Source: Acidithiobacillus ferrianus
GTDB taxonomy: Bacteria; Pseudomonadota; Gammaproteobacteria; Acidithiobacillales; Acidithiobacillaceae
NCBI RefSeq assembly: GCF_010378095.1
Contig: NZ_WNJL01000003.1
Coordinates: 1 to 64,000, forward strand
Length of the DNA stretch: 64,000 nt
Direction of reading: 5' to 3'
In this document: positions 46,287 through 56,073 of the stretch, in pieces
Position numbering within the stretch: the stretch's first letter is position 1
Layout of the letters: every line of letters starts with the position of its first letter
Position numbers and translations under genes: made by a program
The notes under the pieces: generated by a model
Database searches by the model: none
The model's input: the letters and a program-made list of their open reading frames with translations, nothing else
Told to the model about the DNA's origin: nothing

Positions 46287-47771
46287 TTGACGATAAATTT
46301 CATGGAAGGACAAAACATAAACCGCGAGACGCCCTTTCCGGCACCGGGGGAGCAGCACAAGGCCGTCTCCATCCCGCGGCGGGTGCTGGTGGCCGCCCTG
46401 ACCATACTCCTGCTGGTGGGCGGCGTGGTCTACATCGCGGTCCGTGCCATTCATACCCTCGGCAACAGCAGCGACACGCTCATCCAGGTCGGTTTGCCGC
46501 TGCAGAAACGATTGCTTCAGTTGCAAAACACCCAGCATCAGGCGGAATTTTTTCGTCAACTCGCTCTGGTACTACCCCAGGCGGGCTATGAAAAGGCCTT
46601 TGTCCAATTGGTGCATCGCGAAGAAAGCGCCCTCCAGGCCCTACAACTCGCCACGCGTGACCACCCCTCCCTGACGATCGCTCTGCAGCAGCTACAGGGC
46701 AGTCTGGCCGCCTATGCACAGATCCCCGGCAACAGCGCCGCCCAACAAACCAGCAGAATCGCTGTCGAAGAGAAATTTCAGGCGGTGCACCAAGCGATGG
46801 CAAAACTGCTCGCCCGGCAAGGCGAAGCCGCCGCCGCCGCACGTATGCGGGCCGTTCAACTGCTCTATGCGCTCGTCTTTATCACGGCGGTACTGAGCAT
46901 ACTCATCCCCTTGCGGGCCGCCACCGCCCTGACCCGACCATTGAAGGATTTCCGTCGTGCGGTGGAAGACATCGGTGCCGGCAAACTCACCAGCGTCGCC
47001 AGTGAAGGCCCTCGGGAGCTTCGTGATCTTGCACGCAGTATCGAGAGTATGCAGGCGCGGCTACAGGAGGAAGAACGCCTGCGCCATGAATTCCTCAGCC
47101 AGGTGTCCCACGAACTGAAAACTCCCCTGGCGTCGGCGCGCTCCGGCAGCGAACTCCTCTTGAGTGAACGCATCGGCCCGCTGCTGCCGCGACAACGGGA
47201 AGTGCTCGAAATCGTTGCTCGCCAGGTGAAGGAGCTATACGCCGCCATCCAAGAGATGCTCGACATGCATGCCTTGCAGGCCCGCGCACTGGATTTCGCG
47301 CCCCAGGACCTGAGCGTGAACGAAGTGCTGACCGACCTGCAGAAACGCATGCAGCCGCTCACTGACAAAAAGCGGCAGAATCTGGACTGTATTGGTGCGG
47401 AGGGCCTTGTCGTTCATGCGGACCCCCAGAGATTGCGGCAAATTCTGACCAATCTGGTCAGCAATGCCCACAAATACAGCCCAGCGGACGGGCGGATCAA
47501 GGTCCGCGCGCAGGCCCAGCAACAGGGTGTGCTTTTTAGCGTCAGCGATAATGGTCCAGGCATTCCAGACGCCTTGCTGGAACGGGTCTTCGAACGCTTC
47601 TACCAAGTACCCGTCAGCAACAGCCTGCCCCGCGGCACTGGACTGGGTCTCGCCATCACCCGCGAACTGGTAGCGGCGCAAGGCGGCTGGATCCGTATGC
47701 AAAACCGTCCCACCGGTGGTCTCTGCGCGGGAATCTGGCTACCCGCCGCGCGCCCCGACGGGACCGCCTGA
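46287..47771 (+). CDS. Sensor histidine kinase, GlrK/QseE-like
   Basis: A 494-aa inner-membrane sensor. Membrane helices lie at about 33-55 and 192-215, with a periplasmic sensor region between. A HAMP segment follows, then HisKA with the phosphorylated His275 (FLSQVSHELKTPLASARSGS), and HATPase boxes NLVSNAHKYSP (N), DNGPGIPD (G1) and GTGLGLAITREL (G2). The TTG start at 46287 has GGAG six bases upstream; an ATG at 46302 is the alternative. It precedes a QseG-like lipoprotein and a GlrR-like regulator, the gene order of glrK-qseG-glrR. Confidence 0.88.
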   Translation: MTINFMEGQNINRETPFPAPGEQHKAVSIPRRVLVAALTILLLVGGVVYIAVRAIHTLGNSSDTLIQVGLPLQKRLLQLQNTQHQAEFFRQLALVLPQAGYEKAFVQLVHREESALQALQLATRDHPSLTIALQQLQGSLAAYAQIPGNSAAQQTSRIAVEEKFQAVHQAMAKLLARQGEAAAAARMRAVQLLYALVFITAVLSILIPLRAATALTRPLKDFRRAVEDIGAGKLTSVASEGPRELRDLARSIESMQARLQEEERLRHEFLSQVSHELKTPLASARSGSELLLSERIGPLLPRQREVLEIVARQVKELYAAIQEMLDMHALQARALDFAPQDLSVNEVLTDLQKRMQPLTDKKRQNLDCIGAEGLVVHADPQRLRQILTNLVSNAHKYSPADGRIKVRAQAQQQGVLFSVSDNGPGIPDALLERVFERFYQVPVSNSLPRGTGLGLAITRELVAAQGGWIRMQNRPTGGLCAGIWLPAARPDGTA

Positions 47772-48262
47772 TGCGGCATCTCGCCCGAACCGGCCGCGCA
47801 TTGAGCGCCCTGAGCCTCGCCGCAATGCTCAGCGCCTGTGCCGCGCTCATTCCCCACACACCATCCACCACAGCCACACCCACAGCCATTCCCAGCAACA
47901 CGCGTCACACGCTGCTCGACGATCTCGCCCACTGTGGGACGGCCACCTCCGCGCCTTGCGCACGCATCCATGTGGCCCTTGCCGATGAATATCTGCGCAG
48001 CGAGCACCTCAACACGACCGCCCTGGATAACGCGGCGCGGGAACTGGCGCTGGCGGCACAAAACCGCGACGCTGCCATCGAGACACGCCCCCTGCGCCGC
48101 GTTATCCGGATACTGCAACAACGGTCCGCCGTTCAGGATGCCTGCCATGCCCGCCTCAAAAGCGCACAAGCGCAAGCCGCAGCGGCACAAGCGCGGCTGG
48201 ATCGCCTGGAAAACCTCCTGCGCGACCATGCCGAAAAATCTCTTGACCACCCCCATCCTTAA
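47771..48262 (+). CDS. QseG-like outer-membrane lipoprotein
   Basis: A 163-aa lipoprotein with signal RTGRALSALSLAAMLSAC; Cys23 would be lipidated. The mature part is helical (LAHCGTATSAPCARIHVALA and a C-terminal coiled segment QAAAAQARLDRLENLL). Its place between the sensor kinase and the response regulator mirrors qseG in enterics, where it modulates the kinase. The assignment is by synteny and size more than sequence. It overlaps the kinase stop by one base. Confidence 0.7.
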   Translation: MRHLARTGRALSALSLAAMLSACAALIPHTPSTTATPTAIPSNTRHTLLDDLAHCGTATSAPCARIHVALADEYLRSEHLNTTALDNAARELALAAQNRDAAIETRPLRRVIRILQQRSAVQDACHARLKSAQAQAAAAQARLDRLENLLRDHAEKSLDHPHP

Positions 48263-48273
48263 ACGGCCCCGAT

Positions 48274-49659
48274 ATGTCGAAGCTCACGCCTACCATCCTC
48301 ATCCTGGACGATGATCCCGACTTCCTGCGGCTGCTCGGTCTCTGGCTCGAGAGTGAGGGATACCGCGTCCTGGCCAGCAGTGATCCGGTGCAGGGCATAC
48401 AAATTTTTCGCAATAACCCGCCCGACGTCGTCATTACCGACCTGCGCATGCCAGGCATGGATGGCATGATGGTGCTGGAAGAAGTGCAAATGCGCGATCC
48501 CGATCTACCCGTCATCCTGCTCACCGCGCATGGCAGCATCCCCAATGCGGTGGCCGCCATGCGGGCGCAAGCCTTCGGTTACCTCAGCAAACCCTTCAGC
48601 AATGAAGAACTGCAGGAACTCACCAAAGCCGCCCTCGCGCAGCGCCGTGCCGGGCAGGAGACCCGCAAACTACGCGCCGCGCTACGCGATCAGGCCGGGC
48701 AGAGCATTCTTCACCGCAGCCCGATCATGGCAGCGCTGGTGGACGAACTCGCCCGCGTCGCACCCTCACAGGCCAGTATTTTCCTTTCCGGCGAAAGCGG
48801 GTCCGGAAAGGAGCGGGTCGCGCGCGCCATCCACGATGCCAGCCCCCGCGGCGACGCTCCCTTCGTCGCCGTCAATTGTGGCGCCATTCCGGCCGAACTG
48901 GCCGAGAGCGAACTCTTTGGCCACGTCAAGGGCGCCTTCACCGGAGCCACTCAGGACCATGCCGGACTACTCCGCAGCGCCGACAACGGCACCTTGTTTC
49001 TGGATGAAATTGCCGATTTGCCACTTTCTCTGCAGGTCAAACTGCTCCGTGTCCTGCAGGAAGGCACTCTGCGTCCCGTCGGGGCGAAAACGGAGATCGC
49101 CGTCAACCTGCGCGTCATCAGCGCCACCCACCAGGACATTCATACCCTTACCGCCAGCGGCGCCTTTCGTGAAGATCTGTATTACCGTTTGCACGTCATC
49201 CCCCTGCGGGTCCCCAGCCTGAGTGAACGTGCCGAGGATATTCCACTGCTGGCCCAGTATTTCCTGGATCGAGAAAGTCAGCGGCTCGATCGCAATATCC
49301 AAGGCTTCAGCCCGGAGGCCCTGGACAAACTGATGCAGCGGCCGTGGCCGGGCAACGTTCGGGAACTGGAAAATGCCATCACCTTTGCCGCCGCGGTCAC
49401 GGAAAGGGGCTGGGTTGCCGCCGATGCCATCCCCGACGCCGGTCGCCAGGGCGGCCAGAGCGCTTTCCCGCCCCTACAGGATGCCAAAGCGGCCTTTGAG
49501 CGCAGCTATCTGGAAAATCTGCTCCGCGCCACCGATGGCAATATTTCCCGCGCCGCACGCATAGCGGGCCGCCATCGCACGGATCTCTACAAGCTGATGC
49601 GCAAGCACAGTCTGGCTCCCCATCTGTTCAAGGGCCAAGAGGACCGGGATGAAGAATGA
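48274..49659 (+). CDS. Sigma-54-dependent response regulator, GlrR/QseF-like
   Basis: A 461-aa regulator. The receiver phosphorylation site is Asp56 (VVITDLRMPGMDG). The sigma-54 interaction domain has Walker A GESGSGKERVARAIHDA, an intact GAFTGA loop (HVKGAFTGATQDHAGL) and Walker B GTLFLDEIADLPLS. The C-terminal Fis-type HTH is DGNISRAARIAGRHRTDLYK. It follows the QseG-like gene by 11 bases. It should activate sigma-54 promoters when phosphorylated by the upstream kinase; the targets are unknown. Confidence 0.92.
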   Translation: MSKLTPTILILDDDPDFLRLLGLWLESEGYRVLASSDPVQGIQIFRNNPPDVVITDLRMPGMDGMMVLEEVQMRDPDLPVILLTAHGSIPNAVAAMRAQAFGYLSKPFSNEELQELTKAALAQRRAGQETRKLRAALRDQAGQSILHRSPIMAALVDELARVAPSQASIFLSGESGSGKERVARAIHDASPRGDAPFVAVNCGAIPAELAESELFGHVKGAFTGATQDHAGLLRSADNGTLFLDEIADLPLSLQVKLLRVLQEGTLRPVGAKTEIAVNLRVISATHQDIHTLTASGAFREDLYYRLHVIPLRVPSLSERAEDIPLLAQYFLDRESQRLDRNIQGFSPEALDKLMQRPWPGNVRELENAITFAAAVTERGWVAADAIPDAGRQGGQSAFPPLQDAKAAFERSYLENLLRATDGNISRAARIAGRHRTDLYKLMRKHSLAPHLFKGQEDRDEE

Positions 49660-49767
49660 TCCGCTCTTCTTTTCCCCCGCGCCGTACAGCCTCGCGCGCG
49701 GCAGAGGCTTTGCCGTCGGCGTTTATCTTGCTATGCTGGCCCGACTTTAGACCTTGTCAAAAGCCCG

Positions 49768-50466
49768 ATGACACTACCCATCCCTACCGTCCAGAAATCC
49801 CTGCTGCAACGCCTCCACCTACGCCGGTGGTTCGTTCAGGGCCTGCTCATTTCCCTGCCTATCGGCCTGACCATCTATGTCGTGCTGTGGATCGGCGGCT
49901 GGCTGAACAACCTCTTCGAGGCGCCGATCCACGCGATCTTCGGCATCAACATCCCCGGTCTGGGCTTGTTACTCACCCTGCTGACCATTCTGGGTGTCGG
50001 CTTTCTGGCCTCTCATGTGCTGACGGCCTGGATTTTCGAAAGACTGAACGTGGTATTGGAACGCATTCCCGTGCTGCACAGTCTCTACAGCACCATTCAG
50101 GAAACGGTGGGACTGCTTTTCGGCGGGACAGACCGCGGTTTCCGCAGCGCCGTGCTCGTGCGCCAGGGCGGGGACATGGGCTACATCGTGGGTCTGGTAA
50201 CCCGTGACAGTCTCAGCGAGCTCCCCCATTTACCGGAGGATTGCGTCGCGGTCTTCATCCCCATGAGCTACGGGGTCGGCGGCTTCACCTGCCTCGTTCC
50301 CCGCGACAAGGTCATTCCCCTGCCCGACCTTTCCCCACAGCAGGCCCTGCGCTTCGCCATGGCGGGTGGGGTCGGGGGCGGAAAGGCCACCCGCGACCGA
50401 CTCGCCGCAGGCGCCGGGGCCGCGAGACAGGCGTCCGCCGCTCCCGCCGATCCAGAGCCGGAATGA
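49768..50466 (+). CDS. DUF502 family membrane protein
   Basis: A 232-aa protein with two membrane helices (FVQGLLISLPIGLTIYVVLW and LGLLLTLLTILGVGFLASHV), then RIPVLHSLYSTIQETVGLLF and the cytoplasmic/extramembrane domain with VFIPMSYGVGGFTCLVPRD, the conserved DUF502 core. It ends in a low-complexity Ala-rich tail. The function is not established. It lies between the regulator and galU. Confidence 0.82.
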   Translation: MTLPIPTVQKSLLQRLHLRRWFVQGLLISLPIGLTIYVVLWIGGWLNNLFEAPIHAIFGINIPGLGLLLTLLTILGVGFLASHVLTAWIFERLNVVLERIPVLHSLYSTIQETVGLLFGGTDRGFRSAVLVRQGGDMGYIVGLVTRDSLSELPHLPEDCVAVFIPMSYGVGGFTCLVPRDKVIPLPDLSPQQALRFAMAGGVGGGKATRDRLAAGAGAARQASAAPADPEPE

Positions 50467-50522
50467 CCTTCTTCCCTGCCCGCCGGCAGCGGCCCACTGA
50501 ACCCCCGGAATCCGATGGCGCT

Positions 50523-50552
50523 TTGCGACAGGCCCTCGGTCTTCGTTATACT
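50523..50552 (+). promoter_or_regulatory. Candidate sigma-70 promoter for galU/rfb genes
   Basis: TTGCGA at 50523-50528 and TATACT at 50547-50552 are separated by 18 bases. AAGGAG and the galU start follow about 25 bases later. Confidence 0.5.
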
Positions 50553-50580
50553 CTCTGACGACAAAGCAAGGAGATGAGGC

Positions 50581-51483
50581 ATGGCCGAAGTGCGTAAAGC
50601 AGTCTTCCCCGTAGCAGGTTTGGGTACCCGCTTCCTCCCCGCCACCAAGGCCAGCGCCAAGGAAATGATGCCGGTAGTGGATAAACCGCTCATCCAGTAC
50701 GCGGTGGAAGAGGCCATTGCGGCGGGCTGCGACCAGCTCATCTTCATCAGCGGGCGTGGTAAGCGCGCCATCGAAGACCACTTCGACGTCTCCTATGAAC
50801 TGGAAAACGAACTGGAAAAACGCGGCAAAAAAGCGTTGCTGGAACAGGTGCGCAATATTCTGCCCCCGCAGGTCAGCACGATTTTCCTGCGCCAGCCTTA
50901 TCCCCTCGGCCTCGGCCATGCCGTCCTCATGGCCCGCCCCGTCGTCGGTGATGAACCCTTCGCGGTCTTGCTGGCGGACGATCTCATGCTGGGTGAACCG
51001 CCCATCCTCGCGCAGATGGTGGAACAGCACCAACGCTATCAGGCCGGCATCCTCGGCGTACAGGAAATTCCCAAGGAACACTCCGCCCGTTACGGCATAG
51101 TCGACGCGCGCCCCTGGGATGACCGCATTTACCAGGTCAGCGGCATTGTCGAAAAGCCCAAGCCCGAAAACGCGCCTTCCAACCTCGGCGTGGTCGGACG
51201 CTATATTCTCCCCGCACGGATTTTTCACTACCTGGAGCAAACCCAGCGCGGGACCGGCAACGAAATACAACTGACCGACGCCATCGCCAACCTGCTCAGC
51301 GAACGGCAGGTGCTGGCTTATCGTTTCGCCGGACAACGCTTTGATTGCGGCGACAAGCTTGGTTATCTGCAAGCGACGATCGCCTTCGGCAGGCTCCATC
51401 CCGAAGTAGGCGTGGAGTTTGGCCAGTATATGGATGGCCTCTGTCAGGACCAACCCCTCATGACTGAGAGCCACGATGCTTAA
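50581..51483 (+). CDS. galU: UTP--glucose-1-phosphate uridylyltransferase
   Basis: Makes UDP-glucose for LPS core and exopolysaccharide. The N-terminus [20 protein letters not shown] is the nucleotide-binding signature. [20 protein letters not shown] and [19 protein letters not shown] fit GalU. The 300-aa length is normal. It heads a co-directed polysaccharide-precursor set, overlapping rfbA by eight bases. Confidence 0.94.
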   Translation: MAEVRKAVFPVAGLGTRFLPATKASAKEMMPVVDKPLIQYAVEEAIAAGCDQLIFISGRGKRAIEDHFDVSYELENELEKRGKKALLEQVRNILPPQVSTIFLRQPYPLGLGHAVLMARPVVGDEPFAVLLADDLMLGEPPILAQMVEQHQRYQAGILGVQEIPKEHSARYGIVDARPWDDRIYQVSGIVEKPKPENAPSNLGVVGRYILPARIFHYLEQTQRGTGNEIQLTDAIANLLSERQVLAYRFAGQRFDCGDKLGYLQATIAFGRLHPEVGVEFGQYMDGLCQDQPLMTESHDA

Positions 51484-52363
51484 GCGCAAGGGCATTCTCC
51501 TCGCGGGTGGTTCCGGTACCCGCCTTTATCCATTGACCCAGGCCGTCAGCAAACAGTTGATGCCGGTCTATGACAAACCCCTGGTTTATTATCCCCTGGC
51601 GACCCTGATGCTGGCTGGCATCCGCGAAATACAGATCATTTCCACCCCCGACGACCTGCCGCGCTTCCAGCAACTGCTCGGCGATGGTAACCAGTGGGGG
51701 CTGTCCTTCCACTATGCCGAACAGGCACGTCCGGAGGGCTTGGCACAGGCGCTGCTCATCGCCGAGGATTTTCTGGCGGGCAGCCCTTCCGCGCTGGTGC
51801 TGGGTGACAACGTATTCTACGGCCATGACCTGAGTGAAACCCTGCAAGCGGCCAATACATACGATACGGGCGCCACCATTTTCGCCTACCACGTCGCCAA
51901 CCCGCGCGCTTACGGCGTCGTCGAGTTCAACGCCCATGGACAGGCCATCGGCCTCGAGGAAAAACCCGGTAGGCCCCGTTCTTCCTATGCGGTGACAGGG
52001 CTGTATTTCTATGACGGTGATGGCAGTCACCGGGCGCGACAGATTCGTCCCTCCGCGCGGGGCGAACTGGAGATCACCGACCTCAATCGTCTTTATCTGC
52101 AAGAGCAGCGCTTACGGGTGGAAGTGCTCGGTCGCGGCACCGCCTGGCTGGATACCGGTACCCATGCCGACCTCCTCAACGCCGGCCAGTTCATCCGTAC
52201 ACTCGAAGAACGGCAGGGGCTCAAAGTCGCCTGCCCCGAAGAGATCGCCTATCGCATGGGCTACATCGACGACGACGCCCTCATGCGCCTCGCCGCGCCC
52301 CTGCAGAAAAGTGGCTACGGCGATTACCTCTTGCGTGTCATCAGCGAAGGGCGCCAACCATGA
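51476..52363 (+). CDS. rfbA: Glucose-1-phosphate thymidylyltransferase
   Basis: First step of dTDP-rhamnose synthesis (295 aa). [52 protein letters not shown] and the Lys-containing [20 protein letters not shown] are RmlA signatures. The start overlaps galU and the end overlaps rfbC by four bases. Confidence 0.95.
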   Translation: MLKRKGILLAGGSGTRLYPLTQAVSKQLMPVYDKPLVYYPLATLMLAGIREIQIISTPDDLPRFQQLLGDGNQWGLSFHYAEQARPEGLAQALLIAEDFLAGSPSALVLGDNVFYGHDLSETLQAANTYDTGATIFAYHVANPRAYGVVEFNAHGQAIGLEEKPGRPRSSYAVTGLYFYDGDGSHRARQIRPSARGELEITDLNRLYLQEQRLRVEVLGRGTAWLDTGTHADLLNAGQFIRTLEERQGLKVACPEEIAYRMGYIDDDALMRLAAPLQKSGYGDYLLRVISEGRQP

Positions 52364-52908
52364 AAATCGAGGCCCTACGTATACCCGAGGTGCTCCTGAT
52401 CACCCCCAAGGTTTTCGGTGACGCCCGCGGCTTTTTCATGGAAAGCTGGAACCAGCGCCTCTTTGCGGAGGCGGGGCTGCATCTCCATTTTGTCCAGGAC
52501 AACCATAGCCGCTCCCAGCAGGGCGTACTGCGAGGCCTGCACTATCAGATTCATCAACCGCAAGGCAAACTGGTCCGCGTCGTCGCTGGTGCGGTCTTCG
52601 ATGTCGCGGTGGATATACGCCGTTCATCTCCGCACTTCGGACAATGGGTGGGCGCCACGCTTTCCGCAGAAAACCAGCAGATGCTCTGGGTACCCCCTGG
52701 CTTCGCCCATGGATTCTATGTGCTCAGCGAGTCGGCGGATTTCCTCTATAAGACGACGGAGTTCTACGCCCCGGAAGCCGAGCGCTGCGTCATTTGGAAC
52801 GACCCGGATATCGCCATCGACTGGCCCTTGCCGCGGGGCACAACGCCTCTGCTGGCCAGCAAGGACGCCGCCGGACTCCCTTTGCAAAAGGCGGAAACCT
52901 TCCCGTGA
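52360..52908 (+). CDS. rfbC: dTDP-4-dehydrorhamnose 3,5-epimerase
   Basis: Third step of dTDP-rhamnose synthesis (182 aa cupin). Catalytic His is in [20 protein letters not shown], and the [20 protein letters not shown] and [11 protein letters not shown] blocks are typical. It overlaps rfbA by ATGA. Confidence 0.95.
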   Translation: MKIEALRIPEVLLITPKVFGDARGFFMESWNQRLFAEAGLHLHFVQDNHSRSQQGVLRGLHYQIHQPQGKLVRVVAGAVFDVAVDIRRSSPHFGQWVGATLSAENQQMLWVPPGFAHGFYVLSESADFLYKTTEFYAPEAERCVIWNDPDIAIDWPLPRGTTPLLASKDAAGLPLQKAETFP

Positions 52909-52972
52909 CCCCCTTCATTCTCTCCGAAAGGGGCGCTATCATCGCCCGTTTCCCCGAGGAGCGCGTGCATTC

Positions 52973-53305
52973 ATGATCATCATCGACGGAGTTACCGAAA
53001 GCGGCGGCAAATTTCGCCCCTCGGCCTGGGCGGAGATGCTCATTGAAGGCGTCGGGCTAGCCCACTTCGGTGCCGATCACAAGATTCATTACCTGCCCCT
53101 CATCGAACCCGCCACGATCAACGGCAATGCCGCCATCCTCATGGACGAAAGTCTGGAGGAGATTCGTCCCGAGGCCTTCGCCGAAATCATGCGCTTCGCC
53201 GCCGAAAACCGCCTGCAGGTGCGTCGCGAAGAAGGCAGCATCGCCGATCGTCGGACACCACCACCCACCCGGCGGCGGCACCCGACCCAGCGCCGATCTT
53301 CCTGA
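52973..53305 (+). CDS. DUF3579 family protein
   Basis: A 110-aa protein with the DUF3579 start MIIIDGVTESGGKFRPSAWA and the following segments EMLIEGVGLAHFGADHKIHY and NGNAAILMDESLEEIRPEAF. The C-terminal end is Arg- and Pro-rich. The family is uncharacterised. It separates rfbC from rfbD and overlaps the next gene by one base. GGAG lies about 12 bases upstream. Confidence 0.7.
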   Translation: MIIIDGVTESGGKFRPSAWAEMLIEGVGLAHFGADHKIHYLPLIEPATINGNAAILMDESLEEIRPEAFAEIMRFAAENRLQVRREEGSIADRRTPPPTRRRHPTQRRSS

Positions 53306-53811
53306 TGCCAAAACGTCCGTCACCCGCCGCCCGCCGCTACTTTGCCTGGATACTTGCCACCACCATCATCGGCTATGCCATGTTCGCCATCGGCCTCAGC
53401 GTTCACGTCATTGACCGGCAAAGTGGCGTGCGCATCGACCTCTATGCCGCCTTGCGAGCCCTGGATCGATTGCATCGGGAGGCCCTGTCCCAAACCACCA
53501 CCGACCAGGAACGCCAGTCCGTGGAAACGGCCTGGCGCAATGAACGCGCCTTCGCCGCCGCCTCCCCGATTCAAGCCCGGCACATTGCCCAGACGCTGAT
53601 ATCGCATTTGAATCAGCAATATCCAGACAATGCCTGTGGCCGTAAGGATCCTGCTTTTGTCGCCACCACGGCGCTCCCGGCCCGACCCGCGTGCATGATC
53701 GCCGTGGGGACCAAAGGCCGCATCGTTCAAGTCACCGGTTACGACACCCAGGGCATCGCCATGGACAACTTTTATGAATATCTCTACGCCCCCGTCAGTC
53801 CCTCGGACTAG
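53305..53811 (+). CDS. Hypothetical membrane-anchored protein
   Basis: A 168-aa protein I do not recognise. After a basic N-terminus there is one membrane helix (YFAWILATTIIGYAMFAIGL), then a domain outside the cytoplasm with two Cys (NACGRKDP and ARPACMIAVG). It could be a disulfide-bonded periplasmic domain. It overlaps the preceding stop by one base and precedes rfbD by 27 bases. Confidence 0.55.
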   Translation: MPKRPSPAARRYFAWILATTIIGYAMFAIGLSVHVIDRQSGVRIDLYAALRALDRLHREALSQTTTDQERQSVETAWRNERAFAAASPIQARHIAQTLISHLNQQYPDNACGRKDPAFVATTALPARPACMIAVGTKGRIVQVTGYDTQGIAMDNFYEYLYAPVSPSD

Positions 53812-53838
53812 GGGAAACTACGCCAGGAGAGTGGAACG

Positions 53839-54708
53839 ATGAAACGTGTACTGCTATTGGGTGCGCAGGGCCAGGTCGGTTGGGAACTGCAACACAGCCG
53901 GCCCCCTTTCGTAGAATTACGCGCCCTGGGACGCCAAGACCTCGACATCCGGGACGCCGCCCAGGTGCGGCACATGGCGGAATCTTTCCAGCCCGACTAC
54001 CTGATCAATGCCGCGGCCTTCACCGCCGTGGATCGCGCTGAATCCGAAGCCGAGATGGCCTATGCCATCAACCGCGACGGCGCCGCCCACTGTGCGCAGG
54101 CCGCCGAGGTCTGTGGCGCCCGACTGATCCACATCTCCACCGATTTTGTTTTTGACGGCAGCCAGGCCACCCCCTATCAGCCCGCCGATCCCGTAGCCCC
54201 GCTCGGTGTCTATGGGGCCAGCAAGGCCGCTGGCGAACGGCAAGTGCGGGAAACCCTCGGCGACGCCGCCCTGATCCTGCGCACCGCCTGGGTCTACAGC
54301 GCCCATGGCAACAATTTCGTCAAAACCATGTTGCGTCTCATGGGCGAGCGGGACGCGCTGCGCGTCGTCGGTGACCAGATTGGCACCCCGACCTGGGCCG
54401 CCGGTCTCGCGCACGCCATCTGGACTACCCTCGACCACCCGGAGTTCACCGGCATCCAGCATTGGACCGATGCCGGTGTCGCCTCCTGGTATGACTTTGC
54501 GGTCGCCATTCAGGAAGAAGCCAGAGCCGCCGGACAACTGCGGCGCGCGATCCCGATCGAGATGATCGCGACCAGCGCATATCCCACGGCGGCGCGCCGC
54601 CCCGCCTGTGCCGTGCTGGATAAGTCCGCCAGTTACGCCGCATTGAGCGCCGCGCCCCATTGGCGCGTAGCGTTGCGGCAGATGCTGATCGAATCCACAG
54701 AAGCCTGA
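53839..54708 (+). CDS. rfbD: dTDP-4-dehydrorhamnose reductase
   Basis: Last step of dTDP-rhamnose synthesis. The SDR Rossmann motif is VLLLGAQGQVGWELQ; HISTDFVFDGSQATPYQPAD and YGASKAAGERQVRE hold the catalytic Tyr-x3-Lys. The length of 289 aa is normal. It is preceded by AGGAGAG and followed by rfbB. Confidence 0.94.
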   Translation: MKRVLLLGAQGQVGWELQHSRPPFVELRALGRQDLDIRDAAQVRHMAESFQPDYLINAAAFTAVDRAESEAEMAYAINRDGAAHCAQAAEVCGARLIHISTDFVFDGSQATPYQPADPVAPLGVYGASKAAGERQVRETLGDAALILRTAWVYSAHGNNFVKTMLRLMGERDALRVVGDQIGTPTWAAGLAHAIWTTLDHPEFTGIQHWTDAGVASWYDFAVAIQEEARAAGQLRRAIPIEMIATSAYPTAARRPACAVLDKSASYAALSAAPHWRVALRQMLIESTEA

Positions 54709-54728
54709 CCGTTCAAGGAGCCTCCCTC

Positions 54729-55868
54729 ATGTTCGTCGCCACGGAACCGCCTATCGAAAAACGCCTGCTCGTCACCGGAGCCGCCGGTTTCATCGGCGCC
54801 AACTTCTGTCACCACTGGCTGCATCAACATCCTCACGCCACCCTGATCGCGCTGGACGCCCTGACCTATGCGGGCAATCGCCACAGTTTGGCGGGGTTGG
54901 AGCGACACAATGGCTTTCGCTTCGTCCAGGGTGACATCCATGACACCCTGCTCGTCGAGCGGGTAATGACGGATCATGGTATCAACGTCATCGTCCACTT
55001 CGCGGCCGAAAGCCATGTGGACCGTTCCATCCACGACCCGGACACCTTCATTCAAACCAACATTCTCGGAACCCACAATCTGTTGCGGGTGGCCAGAGGG
55101 CTCTGGCTGGACGGGCCGCAAGGCCGGATACCCCATCGTTTTCATCATATTTCCACCGACGAGGTTTACGGTACCCTCGGCCCGCAAGACCCGCCTTTCC
55201 GCGAAAACACCCCCTACGCCCCCAACTCGCCCTATGCGGCCAGCAAGGCGGGAGCGGACCATCTGGTGCGTGCCTACCGGCATACTTACAACCTTGACAC
55301 CACAACCAGCAACTGCTCCAACAATTATGGACCGTATCACTTTCCCGAAAAGCTCATTCCCCTCATTATCGTCAACATCCTCCACAACAAGCCTCTGCCC
55401 ATTTATGGGGATGGCCGGCAGATCCGTGACTGGCTCTACGTGGAGGATCACTGCCGGGGCATCGCCGCGATTCTGGACCATGGGCAGGAGGGCGCAAGTT
55501 ACAATATCGGCGGCTGTAACGAATGGGCCAACATCGATATCGTCCGCTTGATCGGCGAGATCATGGATGAACTTTTCGCCCGCGATCCTCGATGGCTGCA
55601 AGCCTATCCGCAATCAGCAGCGGCGCAGGGACGGAAAAGTGCCGACCTCATCCAGCACGTGCGCGACCGCCCCGGCCATGACCGCCGTTACGCCATCGAC
55701 GCCACGAAGATCACCGAGGAACTCGGCTTTCGGCCCGCCGTCGATTTTCCCACGGGCATCCGCCAGACCATTCGCTGGTATCTCGAACACCCGCAATGGT
55801 GGCAAAAAGTCATGGACGGCAGTTATCGGGACTGGTTGGATGCGCAGTATGGGGAGCGCAAGGCGTAG
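54729..55868 (+). CDS. rfbB: dTDP-glucose 4,6-dehydratase
   Basis: Second step of dTDP-rhamnose synthesis. RLLVTGAAGFIGANFCHHW is the NAD site, HFAAESHVDRSIHDPDTFIQ and HHISTDEVYGTLG are typical, and YAASKAGADHLVRAY carries the catalytic Tyr and Lys. The 379-aa length is slightly above average because of an insertion near residue 295. AAGGAG is eight bases upstream. The gene ends at the border of the AT-rich island. Confidence 0.95.
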   Translation: MFVATEPPIEKRLLVTGAAGFIGANFCHHWLHQHPHATLIALDALTYAGNRHSLAGLERHNGFRFVQGDIHDTLLVERVMTDHGINVIVHFAAESHVDRSIHDPDTFIQTNILGTHNLLRVARGLWLDGPQGRIPHRFHHISTDEVYGTLGPQDPPFRENTPYAPNSPYAASKAGADHLVRAYRHTYNLDTTTSNCSNNYGPYHFPEKLIPLIIVNILHNKPLPIYGDGRQIRDWLYVEDHCRGIAAILDHGQEGASYNIGGCNEWANIDIVRLIGEIMDELFARDPRWLQAYPQSAAAQGRKSADLIQHVRDRPGHDRRYAIDATKITEELGFRPAVDFPTGIRQTIRWYLEHPQWWQKVMDGSYRDWLDAQYGERKA

Positions 55869-56073
55869 AGCCACCGCAACCATCCTGCGGCTTTGTGTTA
55901 CATCCCACGAGTTGGAGGGTGTCTTCTGCGGCCTTCCCAGCCTTGCCCGGCATCCACACCTGGGCGCGACGGCTGAACTCCCGCTGCAGCAGGCGCTTGG
56001 CCCGGGGCGGCTGGCGCAATTTGAAAAGATAGGCTTGCTGCCTGGATTCAATGTGGATCGTTACATTAAATGA
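55866..56073 (-). pseudogene. Transposase fragment (IS1380-like C-terminus), decayed
   Basis: Read on the minus strand from 56073, one frame encodes IHIESRQQAYLFKLRQPPRA, then RLLQREFSRRAQ and AAEDTLQLVG. A one-base frameshift moves the match to the next frame, WDVTQSRRMVAVALR. Together this resembles the end of IS1380-type DDE transposases (RQxxRAKRLL, GxAAEDxLQLxGW, RARRVVVLRR), quoted from memory. There is no start codon and the frame is broken, so it is a relic lying immediately 3' of rfbB. Confidence 0.6.

Noticed and set aside
49656..50207. A 183-codon plus-strand frame across the start of the DUF502 gene
   Set aside because: The DUF502 frame in the same place has membrane helices and a conserved core; this frame has neither.
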